DNA from: Vampirovibrionales bacterium | GTDB lineage: Bacteria; Cyanobacteriota; Vampirovibrionia; Vampirovibrionales; Vampirovibrionaceae | DNA length: 64,000 bases | Assembly (NCBI GenBank): GCA_029262635.1 | Contig: JAJCZA010000005.1 | Location: 471,135 to 535,134, forward strand | Direction: 5' to 3' | Shown: one piece after another, positions 8,404 to 16,950 of the stretch | How positions within the stretch are numbered: the first letter of the stretch is position 1 | How the letters are laid out: every line of letters begins with the position of its first letter | The notes under the pieces: generated by a model | What the model was told of the DNA's origin: nothing | Database searches by the model: none | Seen by the model: the letters and a program-made list of their open reading frames with translations, nothing else | Translations under genes and position numbers: made by a program

Positions 8404-8910
8404 TTATTGACGGTCCTGATACAAGTGCATTTCTTCGCTGATAGCCGCTTTGGGCGCGGCTCGGTAGTCACTCTGAATTTGTTCTCGTTGTAACGATTGT
8501 CCGCCCTGACCGCCAAGAGCAGGCGCTTTTATGAGTTGACGGTTGGCTCTCCCTGTGCGAGATAGTCCGGTTTGTTGGGCATAAAAGGTATCACGCTGTT
8601 TTTGTTCGGCTGTTTTTGCCTGAGGTGGCAAAAGCTTGTGGCCACTTAGCGGGATTTCCTGAAACGCAATAACGGTAGACTCTCGGATATAATTGCTGAG
8701 TAGCGTCATCATGATCTGACCGCCAAAAATAATGAGCAAAAATACTAGAATAATTTTAGGGGCGGCAGAGATGGTTTGTTCCTGCACTTGGGTTACCGCT
8801 TGAATAATCCCGACAATGAGCCCCACCGAAGCTGCTGTCAGCACGGCGGGAAGCGAGAGCATGAGAATTAGAAACATGCCTTTGCCTAAATGTTGCGTTA
8901 AAAGTTCCAT
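8404..8910 (-). CDS. fliQ: Flagellar export apparatus protein FliQ with C-terminal extension
   Basis: Residues 1-~88 are a complete FliQ/SctS, with two transmembrane helices (LILMLSLPAVLTAASVGLIV and IILVFLLIIFGG) around a Q-E-Q-T loop. The family is normally about 90 residues, but this one continues to 168 with a Gln/Arg/Ala-rich polar tail. The tail is in frame with no intervening stop. AAGGA lies 9 bases before the ATG. It is flanked by fliP and fliR as in the usual flagellar order. The tail's role is unknown; it would probably face the cytoplasm or the export gate periphery. Confidence 0.88.
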   Translation of the reverse strand: MELLTQHLGKGMFLILMLSLPAVLTAASVGLIVGIIQAVTQVQEQTISAAPKIILVFLLIIFGGQIMMTLLSNYIRESTVIAFQEIPLSGHKLLPPQAKTAEQKQRDTFYAQQTGLSRTGRANRQLIKAPALGGQGGQSLQREQIQSDYRAAPKAAISEEMHLYQDRQ

Positions 8911-8983
8911 AGGGAGGGTCCTTTTTTTGAGGGAAAGTTTGGAAAGGGTGAGTTGGAAAAAATAAAATCAGGCGACCGGATGG

Positions 8984-9625
8984 TCAATTAAAGCTTTGGA
9001 CTAGGCCATTAATAATTAAGCTCCACCCGTCAACGGCCACAAAAACCAGAATCTTGAACGGTAATGAAATAATGGTGGGGGATAGCATAAACATCCCAAG
9101 GGCCAGCAGAATGTTGGCAACAACCAGATCCAGCACGATAAAGGGGATAAAAATAATGAACCCGATTTCAAAAGCGGTGCGCAGTTCGCTGAGCATGTAA
9201 GCCGGGGCAACCTCCCAAAGGGCAAGCTCGCTTGGACTTTCAGGCGGGGCGCTTCTGGAAAGCTCAAGAAAGAAGGCAATGTCTTCCTGGTTCGTCTGAC
9301 GCATCATAAAATTTTTAAGAGGTTCCGAGCCTTCTACCATTAGGCTGACCACACTATCGCCCCGCTCCAGCCCGGGGCTCACCCGCTCGTACATTTCGCC
9401 AAAAACGCCACTCATCGTATAGAGGCTTAAAATCAAGGCGAGGCCGACCAACACCATGCCGGGAGGCACCTGTTGAGTACCTAGAGCGGTTTTCAGAATG
9501 TTCAACACGATGACATAACGGAGAAAACTGGTCATGCTAACGATGATAAAGGGCAATAGACTCAAAGAGGCCATGAGCAAAATCATTTGCAATGCCGGAT
9601 CCAGATTGTTGAGCATGGTTTCCAT
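8984..9625 (-). CDS. fliP: Flagellar export apparatus protein FliP
   Basis: A core protein of the export gate, forming the channel with FliQ and FliR. Conserved features are SMTSFLRYVIVLNILKTALGTQQ-P-P, the E-L-R-T-A-F-E-I-G-F segment and the F-K-I-L-V-F-V-A-V-D-G-W end. At 213 residues it is shorter than E. coli FliP because it lacks the cleaved N-terminal signal sequence. It begins almost directly at the first conserved helix, as in SctR proteins. GAG lies about 7 bases before the ATG at 9625. It is cotranscribed with fliO upstream and fliQ downstream. Confidence 0.92.
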   Translation of the reverse strand: METMLNNLDPALQMILLMASLSLLPFIIVSMTSFLRYVIVLNILKTALGTQQVPPGMVLVGLALILSLYTMSGVFGEMYERVSPGLERGDSVVSLMVEGSEPLKNFMMRQTNQEDIAFFLELSRSAPPESPSELALWEVAPAYMLSELRTAFEIGFIIFIPFIVLDLVVANILLALGMFMLSPTIISLPFKILVFVAVDGWSLIINGLVQSFN

Positions 9626-9666
9626 AGAACGCTCTTTCTCTTGTTTTCTCTGCTCTAGTTTGGTTA

Positions 9667-10212
9667 CTAGGAGTAAATACTTTGTGTGAGTAAGGTAAAC
9701 TGGGATTGGAGCTGTTGGTGAAACGGGCTAATGGATGTTGTGTCTTCTGAGGGCATGGGCATTTTGAGGGAAGGTTGGGTTTGAGAGACGACGTTTTCTT
9801 GTTTCTGTCGAACGTCTAACGGGCTAATACACTGGATGCCGTGGTCGGATGAGGCAATGAGGAAACGTTCCTGATCACAGCGAACCACATAGAGGGTTTT
9901 CTGAGGCGTCAGATGAAGGGTGGACTCGATGACAAAGGTTTGTTGTTCAGAGTGTACGCTGTTTTCCTTTGGTGTCATGTTAAAACCAAGGAAAGCAAGC
10001 CAATGAAAGGGTTGGTCAGAGGGAGCCCGGAGGGGAGGCTGGTTGGAACGATGGCCTTGTCCTCGGTAGTTTCTCAGTAAGGGGTGATTGAGTGCCGAAG
10101 GGTTGTGCTTCAAGTAGAGGAATATAGCATAGACCACCCCAATGGAAAGTAAGGTGTAAAGACAGATACTGCCTGCGTAATTCCAAAATAGTGAGGGGTT
10201 TGCCATTACCAT
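9667..10212 (-). CDS. fliO: FliO-like flagellar assembly protein
   Basis: A bitopic membrane protein that helps assemble the FliP ring. A single N-terminal transmembrane helix (residues ~12-32, I-C-L-Y-T-L-L-S-I-G-V-V-Y-A-I-F) is followed by a polar linker and a small beta domain. There, L-T-P-Q-K-T-L-Y-V-V-R-C-D-Q-E-R-F-L-I-A matches the typical FliO pattern of a strand-turn-strand around L-x-V-V-x-V. FliO is poorly conserved, so the call leans also on position between the C-ring gene and fliP. The ATG overlaps the stop of the preceding gene, implying translational coupling. Non-flagellar type III systems lack FliO. Confidence 0.72.
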   Translation of the reverse strand: MVMANPSLFWNYAGSICLYTLLSIGVVYAIFLYLKHNPSALNHPLLRNYRGQGHRSNQPPLRAPSDQPFHWLAFLGFNMTPKENSVHSEQQTFVIESTLHLTPQKTLYVVRCDQERFLIASSDHGIQCISPLDVRQKQENVVSQTQPSLKMPMPSEDTTSISPFHQQLQSQFTLLTQSIYS

Positions 10213-11573
10213 TCGTCCTCATCGTCACCAAAATCATCGTTCATCCAGTCTTCGTCGTCATTATCGTTACTCTCAGGTTCGGATGCCGTTTGTTGAGAGA
10301 CAGTTTCCTGAAGCGGGAGGTCAGATTCAAGCGGATGGGCCGTTTCGTCTGGTTGAGTTGTGATAGCGGGTAAGGGTTCATCAGACTCCGACTCGGCTTT
10401 GTCTTTGACTTCTTTAATGCGTACGCCAAACTTTTCGCCAACAATCACGAGCTCTCCAAGGGCAACGGTTTTTCCTTCAATATGAAGCCGGATATCATTC
10501 TGGGTGAGGTCGCCCACTTCCAGAATTAACCCTTCGCTCATTTGTTTGAGTTGATGAAGGGGTAACCGGGTAGGGAAAAACTCGGCATTCACTTCAAGTG
10601 TTAAACTATCCCAGATTTGATCGCCTGAGGGGCTTATTTTTTGACTGTTCATGGTGTGTTCCTTCATTGAAGAGGGTGCTAAGCTTTGGGTTGATTCTTC
10701 GGGAGTGACGGGAATCTCAAGTGAGTTCCTGTTTTTGAATTCGGTATTGAAAAAAAGAGGCTCGCCAGTTTTTGGGGTGAGTAGAGCCATCTGGTTAACT
10801 TGGCTGTGGTCAAGAATGACAATGTCACCCCGCTCCAGCTCACGTAAATCATCAATGGTAAAGCGGGTTTTCCCTAGCCAAAGGGTTCCTTCAGTATGGG
10901 CGTCCAGAAACAGGGTATCCCCCAATAAGCCTGTATCTCCTTTGGCTTTAGGGTAACGAATGTTTTCAAGAGGGAGCGTCAAAATGATTTTTCCCGTCTG
11001 ATCGTCGTTGGGGACACTGGACGTTGAGGGGTCTTCATTTTCTGATGAAAGGACTCTGAGCCCCCAAACCAGATGAACCAAGGGATAATCGCTTTGAATC
11101 GGGGCTTTTCGATTGACCATACCCTTCAACAGGCAGACAAAGATCTCTTTGCTGAATTCGGTCAGGATCTCGGACTCCAGTTTGGTAATGCGCTGAACCT
11201 GAAATTCGGAGGAGTCCGTACCTTCGGGTTCACCGAGGGACTGTTTGAGTAAGCCTGCACAAGCCGTATCAGAAATGCGGAGTTGTAAGATTTTATCAGC
11301 GTGAACCGCACCCGCTTCGCCCAAAGGCAGTTGGGAGACATAAAATGGGTCATTTCGCCAATAGTAAAGGTTCTTGAGGCTCAAGGCGTTTAGCTTGATT
11401 GAAACCGGGGTGTTCCAAAAATCGCTTGCGATTGCACTTAGTTTCGAGCTTAATTCAGTGGCGATGTTAATAACAGAGGTCGGTACGGCCGAACTGAAGC
11501 CGACCCGAAATGCTCTTTTCTGATTCCGAGAGTGACGGCTCTTTCTTTCAGCTTCCTGGGTCATAACAACCAC
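10206..11573 (-). CDS. Fused FliM/FliN-type C-ring protein with two SPOA domains
   Basis: It is probably the rotor/C-ring protein of the flagellum. I see two SPOA-like domains in its 455 residues. One is at ~221-285 (LWLGKTRFTIDDLRELERGD). A better one is at ~322-390 (VNAEFFPTRLPLHQLKQMSEG then GELVIVGEKFGVRI, the classic FliN end). Residues ~40-150 loosely resemble the FliM/CheC-like middle domain, and residues ~425-455 are strongly acidic. Ordinary operons here carry separate fliM and fliN. Two SPOA domains in one chain is also the design of SctQ, but the adjacent fliO argues for a flagellum. The start is GTG at 11573, with GGAG 8 bases upstream. Confidence 0.75.
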   Translation of the reverse strand: MVVMTQEAERKSRHSRNQKRAFRVGFSSAVPTSVINIATELSSKLSAIASDFWNTPVSIKLNALSLKNLYYWRNDPFYVSQLPLGEAGAVHADKILQLRISDTACAGLLKQSLGEPEGTDSSEFQVQRITKLESEILTEFSKEIFVCLLKGMVNRKAPIQSDYPLVHLVWGLRVLSSENEDPSTSSVPNDDQTGKIILTLPLENIRYPKAKGDTGLLGDTLFLDAHTEGTLWLGKTRFTIDDLRELERGDIVILDHSQVNQMALLTPKTGEPLFFNTEFKNRNSLEIPVTPEESTQSLAPSSMKEHTMNSQKISPSGDQIWDSLTLEVNAEFFPTRLPLHQLKQMSEGLILEVGDLTQNDIRLHIEGKTVALGELVIVGEKFGVRIKEVKDKAESESDEPLPAITTQPDETAHPLESDLPLQETVSQQTASEPESNDNDDEDWMNDDFGDDEDEW

Positions 11574-11778
11574 AAGTTTCTCTCCAAACTTTTTTCACCA
11601 CATCGTCTCCAACTCATAGCATACCGTTCGATGCCCGAAATCGCATCCTACAAGTAACCGAGCCGACATAGTAAGGCGAGCGCCTTTAGGGTAAGGGGGC
11701 GACTGGGTTTAAAGTCCCTCTGCTTCTCAGGATTTTGCCGGGTTGATGTGATAACAGGTTGGTGGTATAAGTAGTTTC

Positions 11779-11812
11779 TTGACGAACCTGTCAATTCGTC
11801 CATTTAGATTAT
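11779..11812 (+). promoter_or_regulatory. Possible rpsT promoter with embedded inverted repeat
   Basis: TTGACG at 11779 is a good -35; the AT-rich TTTAGATTAT that follows could supply the -10, though no hexamer is at an ideal distance. GACGAA-N8-TTCGTC (11781-11800) is a perfect 6-base inverted repeat overlapping the -35 and spacer, a suitable operator position. Confidence 0.3.
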
Positions 11813-11837
11813 GTAAGAAATTCAGAGGTTGTCCACT

Positions 11838-12113
11838 GTGCCACAGATTAAATCGGCAAAAAAACGTGTTTTAGTTACAGAACGGAACCGTCAACGTAAT
11901 ATGGCTTATAAGTCAGCCGTTCGAACAGCGGTTAAAAATGTGTTGGCCGCTATCAGCGATGAACAAGAGCCAACAGCCGTTTCTGAATTGTTGAAAACGG
12001 CTTACAGCCTGATTGATCGCTCCGTTGTCAAAGGTATTCTCCATAAAAGCACGGGCGCTCGGATGAAATCTCGTTTGACCAAAGCGGTGAACAAGGTCGA
12101 AGCGGCGGCTTAG
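11838..12113 (+). CDS. rpsT: 30S ribosomal protein S20
   Basis: S20 binds 16S rRNA in the small subunit. The start is GTG at 11838, giving M-P-Q-I-K-S-A-K-K-R, the standard S20 opening. An upstream in-frame TTG at 11829 would add three residues. AGAGG at 11824-11828 is 9 bases from the GTG and directly abuts the TTG, which favours the GTG. The 91-residue product is basic and helical, as expected, with R-N-x-x-Y-K-S-A-V-R-T and the S-R-L-T-K-A-V-N-K end. It is monocistronic and converges on the glycosyltransferase pair. Confidence 0.95.
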   Translation: MPQIKSAKKRVLVTERNRQRNMAYKSAVRTAVKNVLAAISDEQEPTAVSELLKTAYSLIDRSVVKGILHKSTGARMKSRLTKAVNKVEAAA

Positions 12114-12117
12114 CCTT

Positions 12118-13203
12118 CTATTTTAAAAAATCGGATAAGTGTTTGAGGCATGCTTCAAGCACTTTCTTGGGTGTAATAGATCGGATGCAGGTATTGGGAT
12201 TCGTACTGTGACTTGTACAGTCGGGGGTTTCACAGGGCCAGAAATCCAGAGATTCGGGTGGGGTTATGGTTATAATTGGCTGATGGCCTAAAGCCCCTGT
12301 TCGTTTAGGAGAGGTTGGGCCGTAGATGGCGATAAGAGGGGTGCCAACAGCGGCCGCCAGATGCAGAGGCCCTGTATCACCACCAATAATCAGATCACAC
12401 TGAGAAGCCAATTGGGCCGTCTCAAGTAAATTTAAGGACCCACAGACGTTTTTAAGGGTTAAGTTAGGAAAGGAGTCTTCCTTTAGGCCGGTTTCCAGTT
12501 GATTTGCCAGCTTTTTTTCATCGGAGCCGCCGATTAACACGAGATGAATCGGACTGTTGCAGGTTTGAAGCAAGTTTTTAATCAGGATAATGTAATAGTC
12601 CAGTGGCCAGGCTCGGTTAGCACGTTTGTTACCAACGCCGGGAATGATACCGATTTGGATGGGCTGTCCTGACTCTTTTTTGTTTTTTGGCGTTTGGAAC
12701 GAAGGGATTTCAGGGATGAGACGGGTGTGATCAAAGTCCGGCAGAGGGAATAGGGTTTTAAAGGGTTGATAAAAGTCGGTTACGGCATGGCGTCGAAGCG
12801 TTCTGCGTTCGTCTTTTGGCGTAAGCCTGAGCTTTTCTTTTTGGTAAAGGGATAAAGCATCAGAAGAAGGGAAAAACCCAAGAATCAATCGAGCTAAAAG
12901 CCAGGAACGAAAGTTTGGTTGGAGGGTGATGGTTTTGTTAACCCCACTCTCCTTAAGGGCTTTTGCCAGATTGATCAGGTGTTTACCTGTCTCCAGAATA
13001 TTCTGCCCTTTTTCAAAAGTCCAAACCTGATCCACATCGGGGAATTGAGTGACCAGTGCTTGGTAAGTGGGCGATGTGAGAACATGAATGGTCATATCCG
13101 GGCAATGGGCTTTTAGAACACGGATGGATGGAGACATGTGAAGTAGATCTCCCATGGCACCCAAGCGGATGATTAACACCTGATTTTGAGGAGGCGGACT
13201 CAT
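12118..13203 (-). CDS. Glycosyltransferase family 9 (heptosyltransferase-like)
   Basis: It probably transfers a heptose from ADP-heptose to the LPS inner core on the cytoplasmic face of the inner membrane. QVLIIRLGAMGDLLHMSPSI is the family's N-terminal loop with the catalytic-type aspartate. GGDTGPLHLAAAVGTPLIAI followed by Y-G-P-T-S-P is the ADP-heptose binding motif, here G-D-T-G-P-x-H. The ATG at 13203 overlaps the upstream gene's TGA (ATGA), so I start there rather than at an in-frame codon 120 bases earlier. Whether it is WaaC, WaaF or WaaQ cannot be decided from the sequence alone. Confidence 0.85.
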   Translation of the reverse strand: MSPPPQNQVLIIRLGAMGDLLHMSPSIRVLKAHCPDMTIHVLTSPTYQALVTQFPDVDQVWTFEKGQNILETGKHLINLAKALKESGVNKTITLQPNFRSWLLARLILGFFPSSDALSLYQKEKLRLTPKDERRTLRRHAVTDFYQPFKTLFPLPDFDHTRLIPEIPSFQTPKNKKESGQPIQIGIIPGVGNKRANRAWPLDYYIILIKNLLQTCNSPIHLVLIGGSDEKKLANQLETGLKEDSFPNLTLKNVCGSLNLLETAQLASQCDLIIGGDTGPLHLAAAVGTPLIAIYGPTSPKRTGALGHQPIITITPPESLDFWPCETPDCTSHSTNPNTCIRSITPKKVLEACLKHLSDFLK

Positions 13204-14375
13204 TGGGAAGCCTCTTTCTGGATCGAGTGAGCCGTTATTAAAGGGAGAAGGGTTTGCAGGACGTGTTCGGGGGTAAGGTCGTTCATGCATTGATACGGGG
13301 ATTCGTTGAGTTTTAAGGGACAAATACGCTTGAAGCAGGGCTGGCAGGCATGATTCAAGGAAAGAACCTGGTGAGGGTTTGGCGCTTTAGGTCGGCTGAC
13401 AGGGCCTGTTCGTCGAGGAGCTGTTGGGCCGTACAGGCCAATAATCCAAGGCATCTGCCTGGAGTGATTGAAGGCGACAGCATTGGCGATATGAAATAAT
13501 GCGCTATCCAGTCCGATAAAAACGGTGACGCATTGAAAAAGCGCATACAATTCGGCTAGTTGGGTTTTACCACAAAGGTTGTGGAGGTTTGAATCGTTTT
13601 CGATGCCTGATAATAGGGTTTGAATATCGTTTTCTTCGTTGGGAGCACCCAGAATTAGGACATTGATGGGCAGCTCAGAAAGGGATTTCAGGAGTGTTTG
13701 CCAGTGCGTTTTAGGCCAATGTTTACTGGGCCAAATGGTTTTGGGGGCGATGGCTACGGTTGGCCATTGAGGATTAAGAGGGGTTAATAATTGCTGAATC
13801 TTTTCCTTTGTCGAATCGGACGATGGTGGAATGGGGTAGCTTTGGGCGTTCATGGATTCGAGTGTGTTTGTTTTCAGGTAGCCTAATGTTTCTGCAAATT
13901 CTCGAAATTTAATGACTGTTGGCAGGTTTGGGTTATGCAGGTCGTGGTAAGGTAAGCATTCGGTGTAGTAAATACTGGCGTTTTCCCGGGTGTTTTTGTA
14001 GCCAAACCGCCGAGGGATCTGCGAGAGGAAAGGGATCAATGCGCTTTTGCTAAGTCCTTGCGCATCCAGGCTGGCCTCGTACTGTTCCTGACGAATGTCG
14101 CGAAAAAAATTAACGCTTTGTTTTAAAAGGCTGAGTGCTTGCCATGGTTTCTGAATCAGGGTTCGGATCCAGGTCTTACGTCTGGAGATGTGGAGCCGGT
14201 CAATGAGAGGGTGGTTCATTAAAAGGGGGGCGGCTGACTCTTCCACTACCCAACCAACAAAGGGTGGATCAGGATGGTTTTTTAGCGCAGCGAGTAGAGG
14301 TAGTGTCTGAATCACATCGCCATGAGCGCTGAGCCGGGTGATTAACAGTTTTTTGAAAAAGGGCTTTGAGGACAA
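13200..14375 (-). CDS. Glycosyltransferase family 9 (heptosyltransferase-like)
   Basis: A second family-9 enzyme, coupled by a 4-base overlap to the one downstream. KLLITRLSAHGDVIQTLPLL matches the N-terminal motif; F-I-G-L-D-S-A-L-F-H-I-A-N-A-V-A corresponds to the G-x-D-S-x-x-x-H donor site, followed by Y-G-P-T-A-P-R-R-T-G-P. A cysteine-rich segment near the C-terminus (CQPCFKRICPLKLNESPYQC) is common in this family. The start is TTG at 14375, with GGAG 7 bases upstream. Two tandem copies suggest successive additions in one core structure. Confidence 0.85.
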   Translation of the reverse strand: MSSKPFFKKLLITRLSAHGDVIQTLPLLAALKNHPDPPFVGWVVEESAAPLLMNHPLIDRLHISRRKTWIRTLIQKPWQALSLLKQSVNFFRDIRQEQYEASLDAQGLSKSALIPFLSQIPRRFGYKNTRENASIYYTECLPYHDLHNPNLPTVIKFREFAETLGYLKTNTLESMNAQSYPIPPSSDSTKEKIQQLLTPLNPQWPTVAIAPKTIWPSKHWPKTHWQTLLKSLSELPINVLILGAPNEENDIQTLLSGIENDSNLHNLCGKTQLAELYALFQCVTVFIGLDSALFHIANAVAFNHSRQMPWIIGLYGPTAPRRTGPVSRPKAPNPHQVLSLNHACQPCFKRICPLKLNESPYQCMNDLTPEHVLQTLLPLITAHSIQKEASQ

Positions 14376-14457
14376 GGAAGGTCTCCGCTATCTTCTCTCT
14401 TCAGTTAGAGCCTGTATAATAAAAGGAAGTGATATAGGACGCTGGCTTTTTGCAGAG

Positions 14458-15804
14458 ATGAACTTGACCGATCCGTTAATTTTACTGATGTTTGCCATTG
14501 GGGGACTCTCCCTTATTGTCGTTCTCATTATACTGTCTAAAACCACCACAGAGAAATCTAAAGAAACAAAAGAAAAAACGACCCCAGAGATGTTGGGTTT
14601 TGTCGAACATATTAGTGTTGGCAATAAAGAGTTAGCTCAGTATAACTACGACAAAGCTTTGGAACATTTTGAAAGGGCCTTGGCCTTCAGAAAGAATGAT
14701 CCGTCCATTCAGTTTAAGATAGCCCGAATTCATTTGTATAAAGAAGATTACGGAAACGCCATTGTGGCGTTTCGGCGGGTGTTGGAGATAGAGCCGAAGA
14801 AGTTGGAGGCTCATTATGAGCTGGCTCGAATCTACCGAATTCAGCAAAAACATGGAGACGCCCATCAGTCATTGGATGCGGTCTTAAAGGCTCAACCCGG
14901 CCATGAGGAGGCCTTAAAGATGAAAGTGAGTATGCTGGCTACCGAAGGGCGTCATACAGATGCAAAACCGTTTTTGGGGAAGCTGGTTGAAGTGAGTCCC
15001 TCCAATCGGCAATATCGAGAGCAGTACGCGGACGTATTAAAAAATTCAGGCGAACCCGAACAAGCGGTCAGTCTATATGAAGAGCTTGTTTCACTGGATA
15101 AGGGAAATGAGCATTATTATCGCTGTAAAATGGGGCAGGCTTTTTTTGATTTAGGAAATTACGAACAGGCAAAAACTTGCTTTGAGCCGACGTTTAACTC
15201 GAGAGCGCCTGAGAGTCAGGATCCTAAAATTCAGGAGACTATGGCGGCCTGTCTGTGTAACCTAGGAGTGCAGTATCAAGGGGAAGGTGCTCTGGATGAA
15301 GCCATACAGCTGTATAAACAAGCGTTGGATTACAACGAGGCCAATGAAGACATTTTGTATAACTTAGGGAAAGCCTTAAAGGATAAAGGGGAGCTTAACG
15401 AGGCGATCCGATACTTTAAAGAAGCCCTGGAGCAGAACCCAAAAGATGCGGACAGTTGTTACGAGTTAGCTAAGGTTTATGACGCTCAAGGGAACCTTCA
15501 AGAGGCGGAGCGCTTCTATAAAACCTGCTTCGGTTTGGACCCCGCTTTCTCGCCAGCGGCTTATGGCTTGGGAACCCTTTGTGGTCTTCAGGGAAACTAT
15601 AGTGAAGCGGTTAAATACTTAACAGAAGCCGTTAAGTTGGATCCAAAATACATTGACGCGATTTATAATCTGGCTGTGTGTCAAGACAAGCTGGAACATA
15701 AGAAGAAAGCGCTCCAACTGTATAAAAAGGTATTGGAACTGGATAAAAGCCATGTGGAAGCCCGAAGCAATCTAGCTTTATTACAGCAAGACCTTCAGAA
15801 ATAA
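14458..15804 (+). CDS. Membrane-anchored TPR-repeat protein
   Basis: This is a 448-residue protein with an N-terminal transmembrane helix (ILLMFAIGGLSLIVVLIIL), a charged linker, then about nine to ten tetratricopeptide repeats, recognisable as A-x-x-x-Y-x-x-A-L and P-x-x-x-x-A-x-Y-x-L-A signatures (for example ALEHFERALAFRKNDPS and AIRYFKEALEQNPKDAD). TPR arrays are protein-binding scaffolds; the client is unknown. The in-frame ORF opens at 14338, but the ATG at 14458 puts the membrane helix at the N-terminus. TATAAT at 14415-14420 is a possible -10 for this gene. Its stop abuts that of the convergent gene. Confidence 0.82.
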   Translation: MNLTDPLILLMFAIGGLSLIVVLIILSKTTTEKSKETKEKTTPEMLGFVEHISVGNKELAQYNYDKALEHFERALAFRKNDPSIQFKIARIHLYKEDYGNAIVAFRRVLEIEPKKLEAHYELARIYRIQQKHGDAHQSLDAVLKAQPGHEEALKMKVSMLATEGRHTDAKPFLGKLVEVSPSNRQYREQYADVLKNSGEPEQAVSLYEELVSLDKGNEHYYRCKMGQAFFDLGNYEQAKTCFEPTFNSRAPESQDPKIQETMAACLCNLGVQYQGEGALDEAIQLYKQALDYNEANEDILYNLGKALKDKGELNEAIRYFKEALEQNPKDADSCYELAKVYDAQGNLQEAERFYKTCFGLDPAFSPAAYGLGTLCGLQGNYSEAVKYLTEAVKLDPKYIDAIYNLAVCQDKLEHKKKALQLYKKVLELDKSHVEARSNLALLQQDLQK

Positions 15805-16950
15805 TTAGGTGTAGAACCCTTGAGAGAGACGGGACGTTCCTTTTAATGCCTGATAAGCGGATACGGCGTCAAAAGGCACTGAACTTGTATTCATGGGAGC
15901 GGTGATGTCGTTTTTCTGTTGGGGCATTGTCTTCTTTTTATCGTGCCACCATTTGTTAAACCAAACGGGGAACCAGCCGATGCCGATGGCTACGAGAGCA
16001 AAGCTGACCACACTGATCGGGAGCCGCACGCGGTCAGCATAGTGGACGAGTGATTCTGGGAGCGACGGTAGCAAAGAGAACTTGGACGAAATCTCAGGAC
16101 CCAGTCCCTTCATTCGGTCAAGTCGCCAGGTTTCCAGAAACTGCATTTTTTCAAAAATAGTTTTTGATAAGGTGTTAACCTTTCGCGTTGCGTTGGTTTT
16201 CGTGGCCTCAGAGAGTGTATCTAATGTGGTGTTGAGTTCGTTTAATACCTGTTTAATGTCTGCCGAGTCCGAAATCAAATGGGTGTCCAGCCAAGGTTTT
16301 AATGTTCGTTTGAGGGCACCAACAATGTTTTGTGCGTTGTGTTCCTTTTGCTGGAGAATGGTTGCTAATGTCTGTGGGCTATCGAGTTTGTAATAGAGTT
16401 TGGTGTCTGCAGGGTTATAAATATCCCCATCGCCCATGAGGCGAAGACCCACTTTCTCCTGTACTTTCCGGGTGAGTAATTTTTTCAGAGGATCCAAGGC
16501 GTAAAGCATCGTAATGAGGGTAAGGATATCTCTACGAAGGATATCGCCAAATTCGCTATCGTCCCCCTCTGCCGCTCGCTTTCGGGCTTGATTAAGTCGA
16601 GGGACAATGGTCATGGGGAGGATCATAAAGGTAAATGCCCCAATTGGTGGTTGGGCGATGTGCATTTTACCCACTTTCAAATGGGTTTTAAAATCGAAGT
16701 TGAATACTTTATCGTAAAGCCAATTTACGGTGAGAAGGCTGGGATTGATCAGGTATTTCTTTAACAAAGAGGGAGCGAGCCGATTGGCTTCCACTTTGTT
16801 CCCAACGTAGGTATCCAGGCGCCCCGGCGCCGTAAAAAATTGGTTCGCCACTGGATAGAGCCAGCGTGTTAAAAAATCCGCCTGTGCTTTTTGGGCAACA
16901 CCGGGGCTGAGTGAATGGATGTCAAAAGCGCTTGAAATGTTGGGATTCAT
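15805..16950 (-). CDS. Unknown membrane protein, paralog family member A
   Basis: Not recognised as a known family. The 381 residues hold a hydrophobic patch (~105-116), then I-V-P-R-L-N-Q-A-R-K-R-A-A-E-G-D-D and R-R-D-I-L-T, then A-L-D-P-L-K-K. A long helical middle includes V-L-N-E-L-N-T-T-L, and a C-terminal transmembrane helix at ~312-331 is followed by N-K-W-W-H-D-K-K and a polar tail. The same order of blocks is found in the proteins at 16947-18452, 18958-20373, 20367-21182 and, in part, 47166-47768. GGGAGG lies 9 bases before the ATG, which overlaps the stop of the upstream paralog. Confidence 0.7.
   Translation of the reverse strand: MNPNISSAFDIHSLSPGVAQKAQADFLTRWLYPVANQFFTAPGRLDTYVGNKVEANRLAPSLLKKYLINPSLLTVNWLYDKVFNFDFKTHLKVGKMHIAQPPIGAFTFMILPMTIVPRLNQARKRAAEGDDSEFGDILRRDILTLITMLYALDPLKKLLTRKVQEKVGLRLMGDGDIYNPADTKLYYKLDSPQTLATILQQKEHNAQNIVGALKRTLKPWLDTHLISDSADIKQVLNELNTTLDTLSEATKTNATRKVNTLSKTIFEKMQFLETWRLDRMKGLGPEISSKFSLLPSLPESLVHYADRVRLPISVVSFALVAIGIGWFPVWFNKWWHDKKKTMPQQKNDITAPMNTSSVPFDAVSAYQALKGTSRLSQGFYT

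Noticed and set aside
7571..11573. Non-flagellar type III secretion (injectisome) cluster
   Set aside because: SctQ-like two-SPOA design and short FliP are suggestive, but a FliO-like gene and two flagellins favour a flagellum; no secretin or needle gene is seen.
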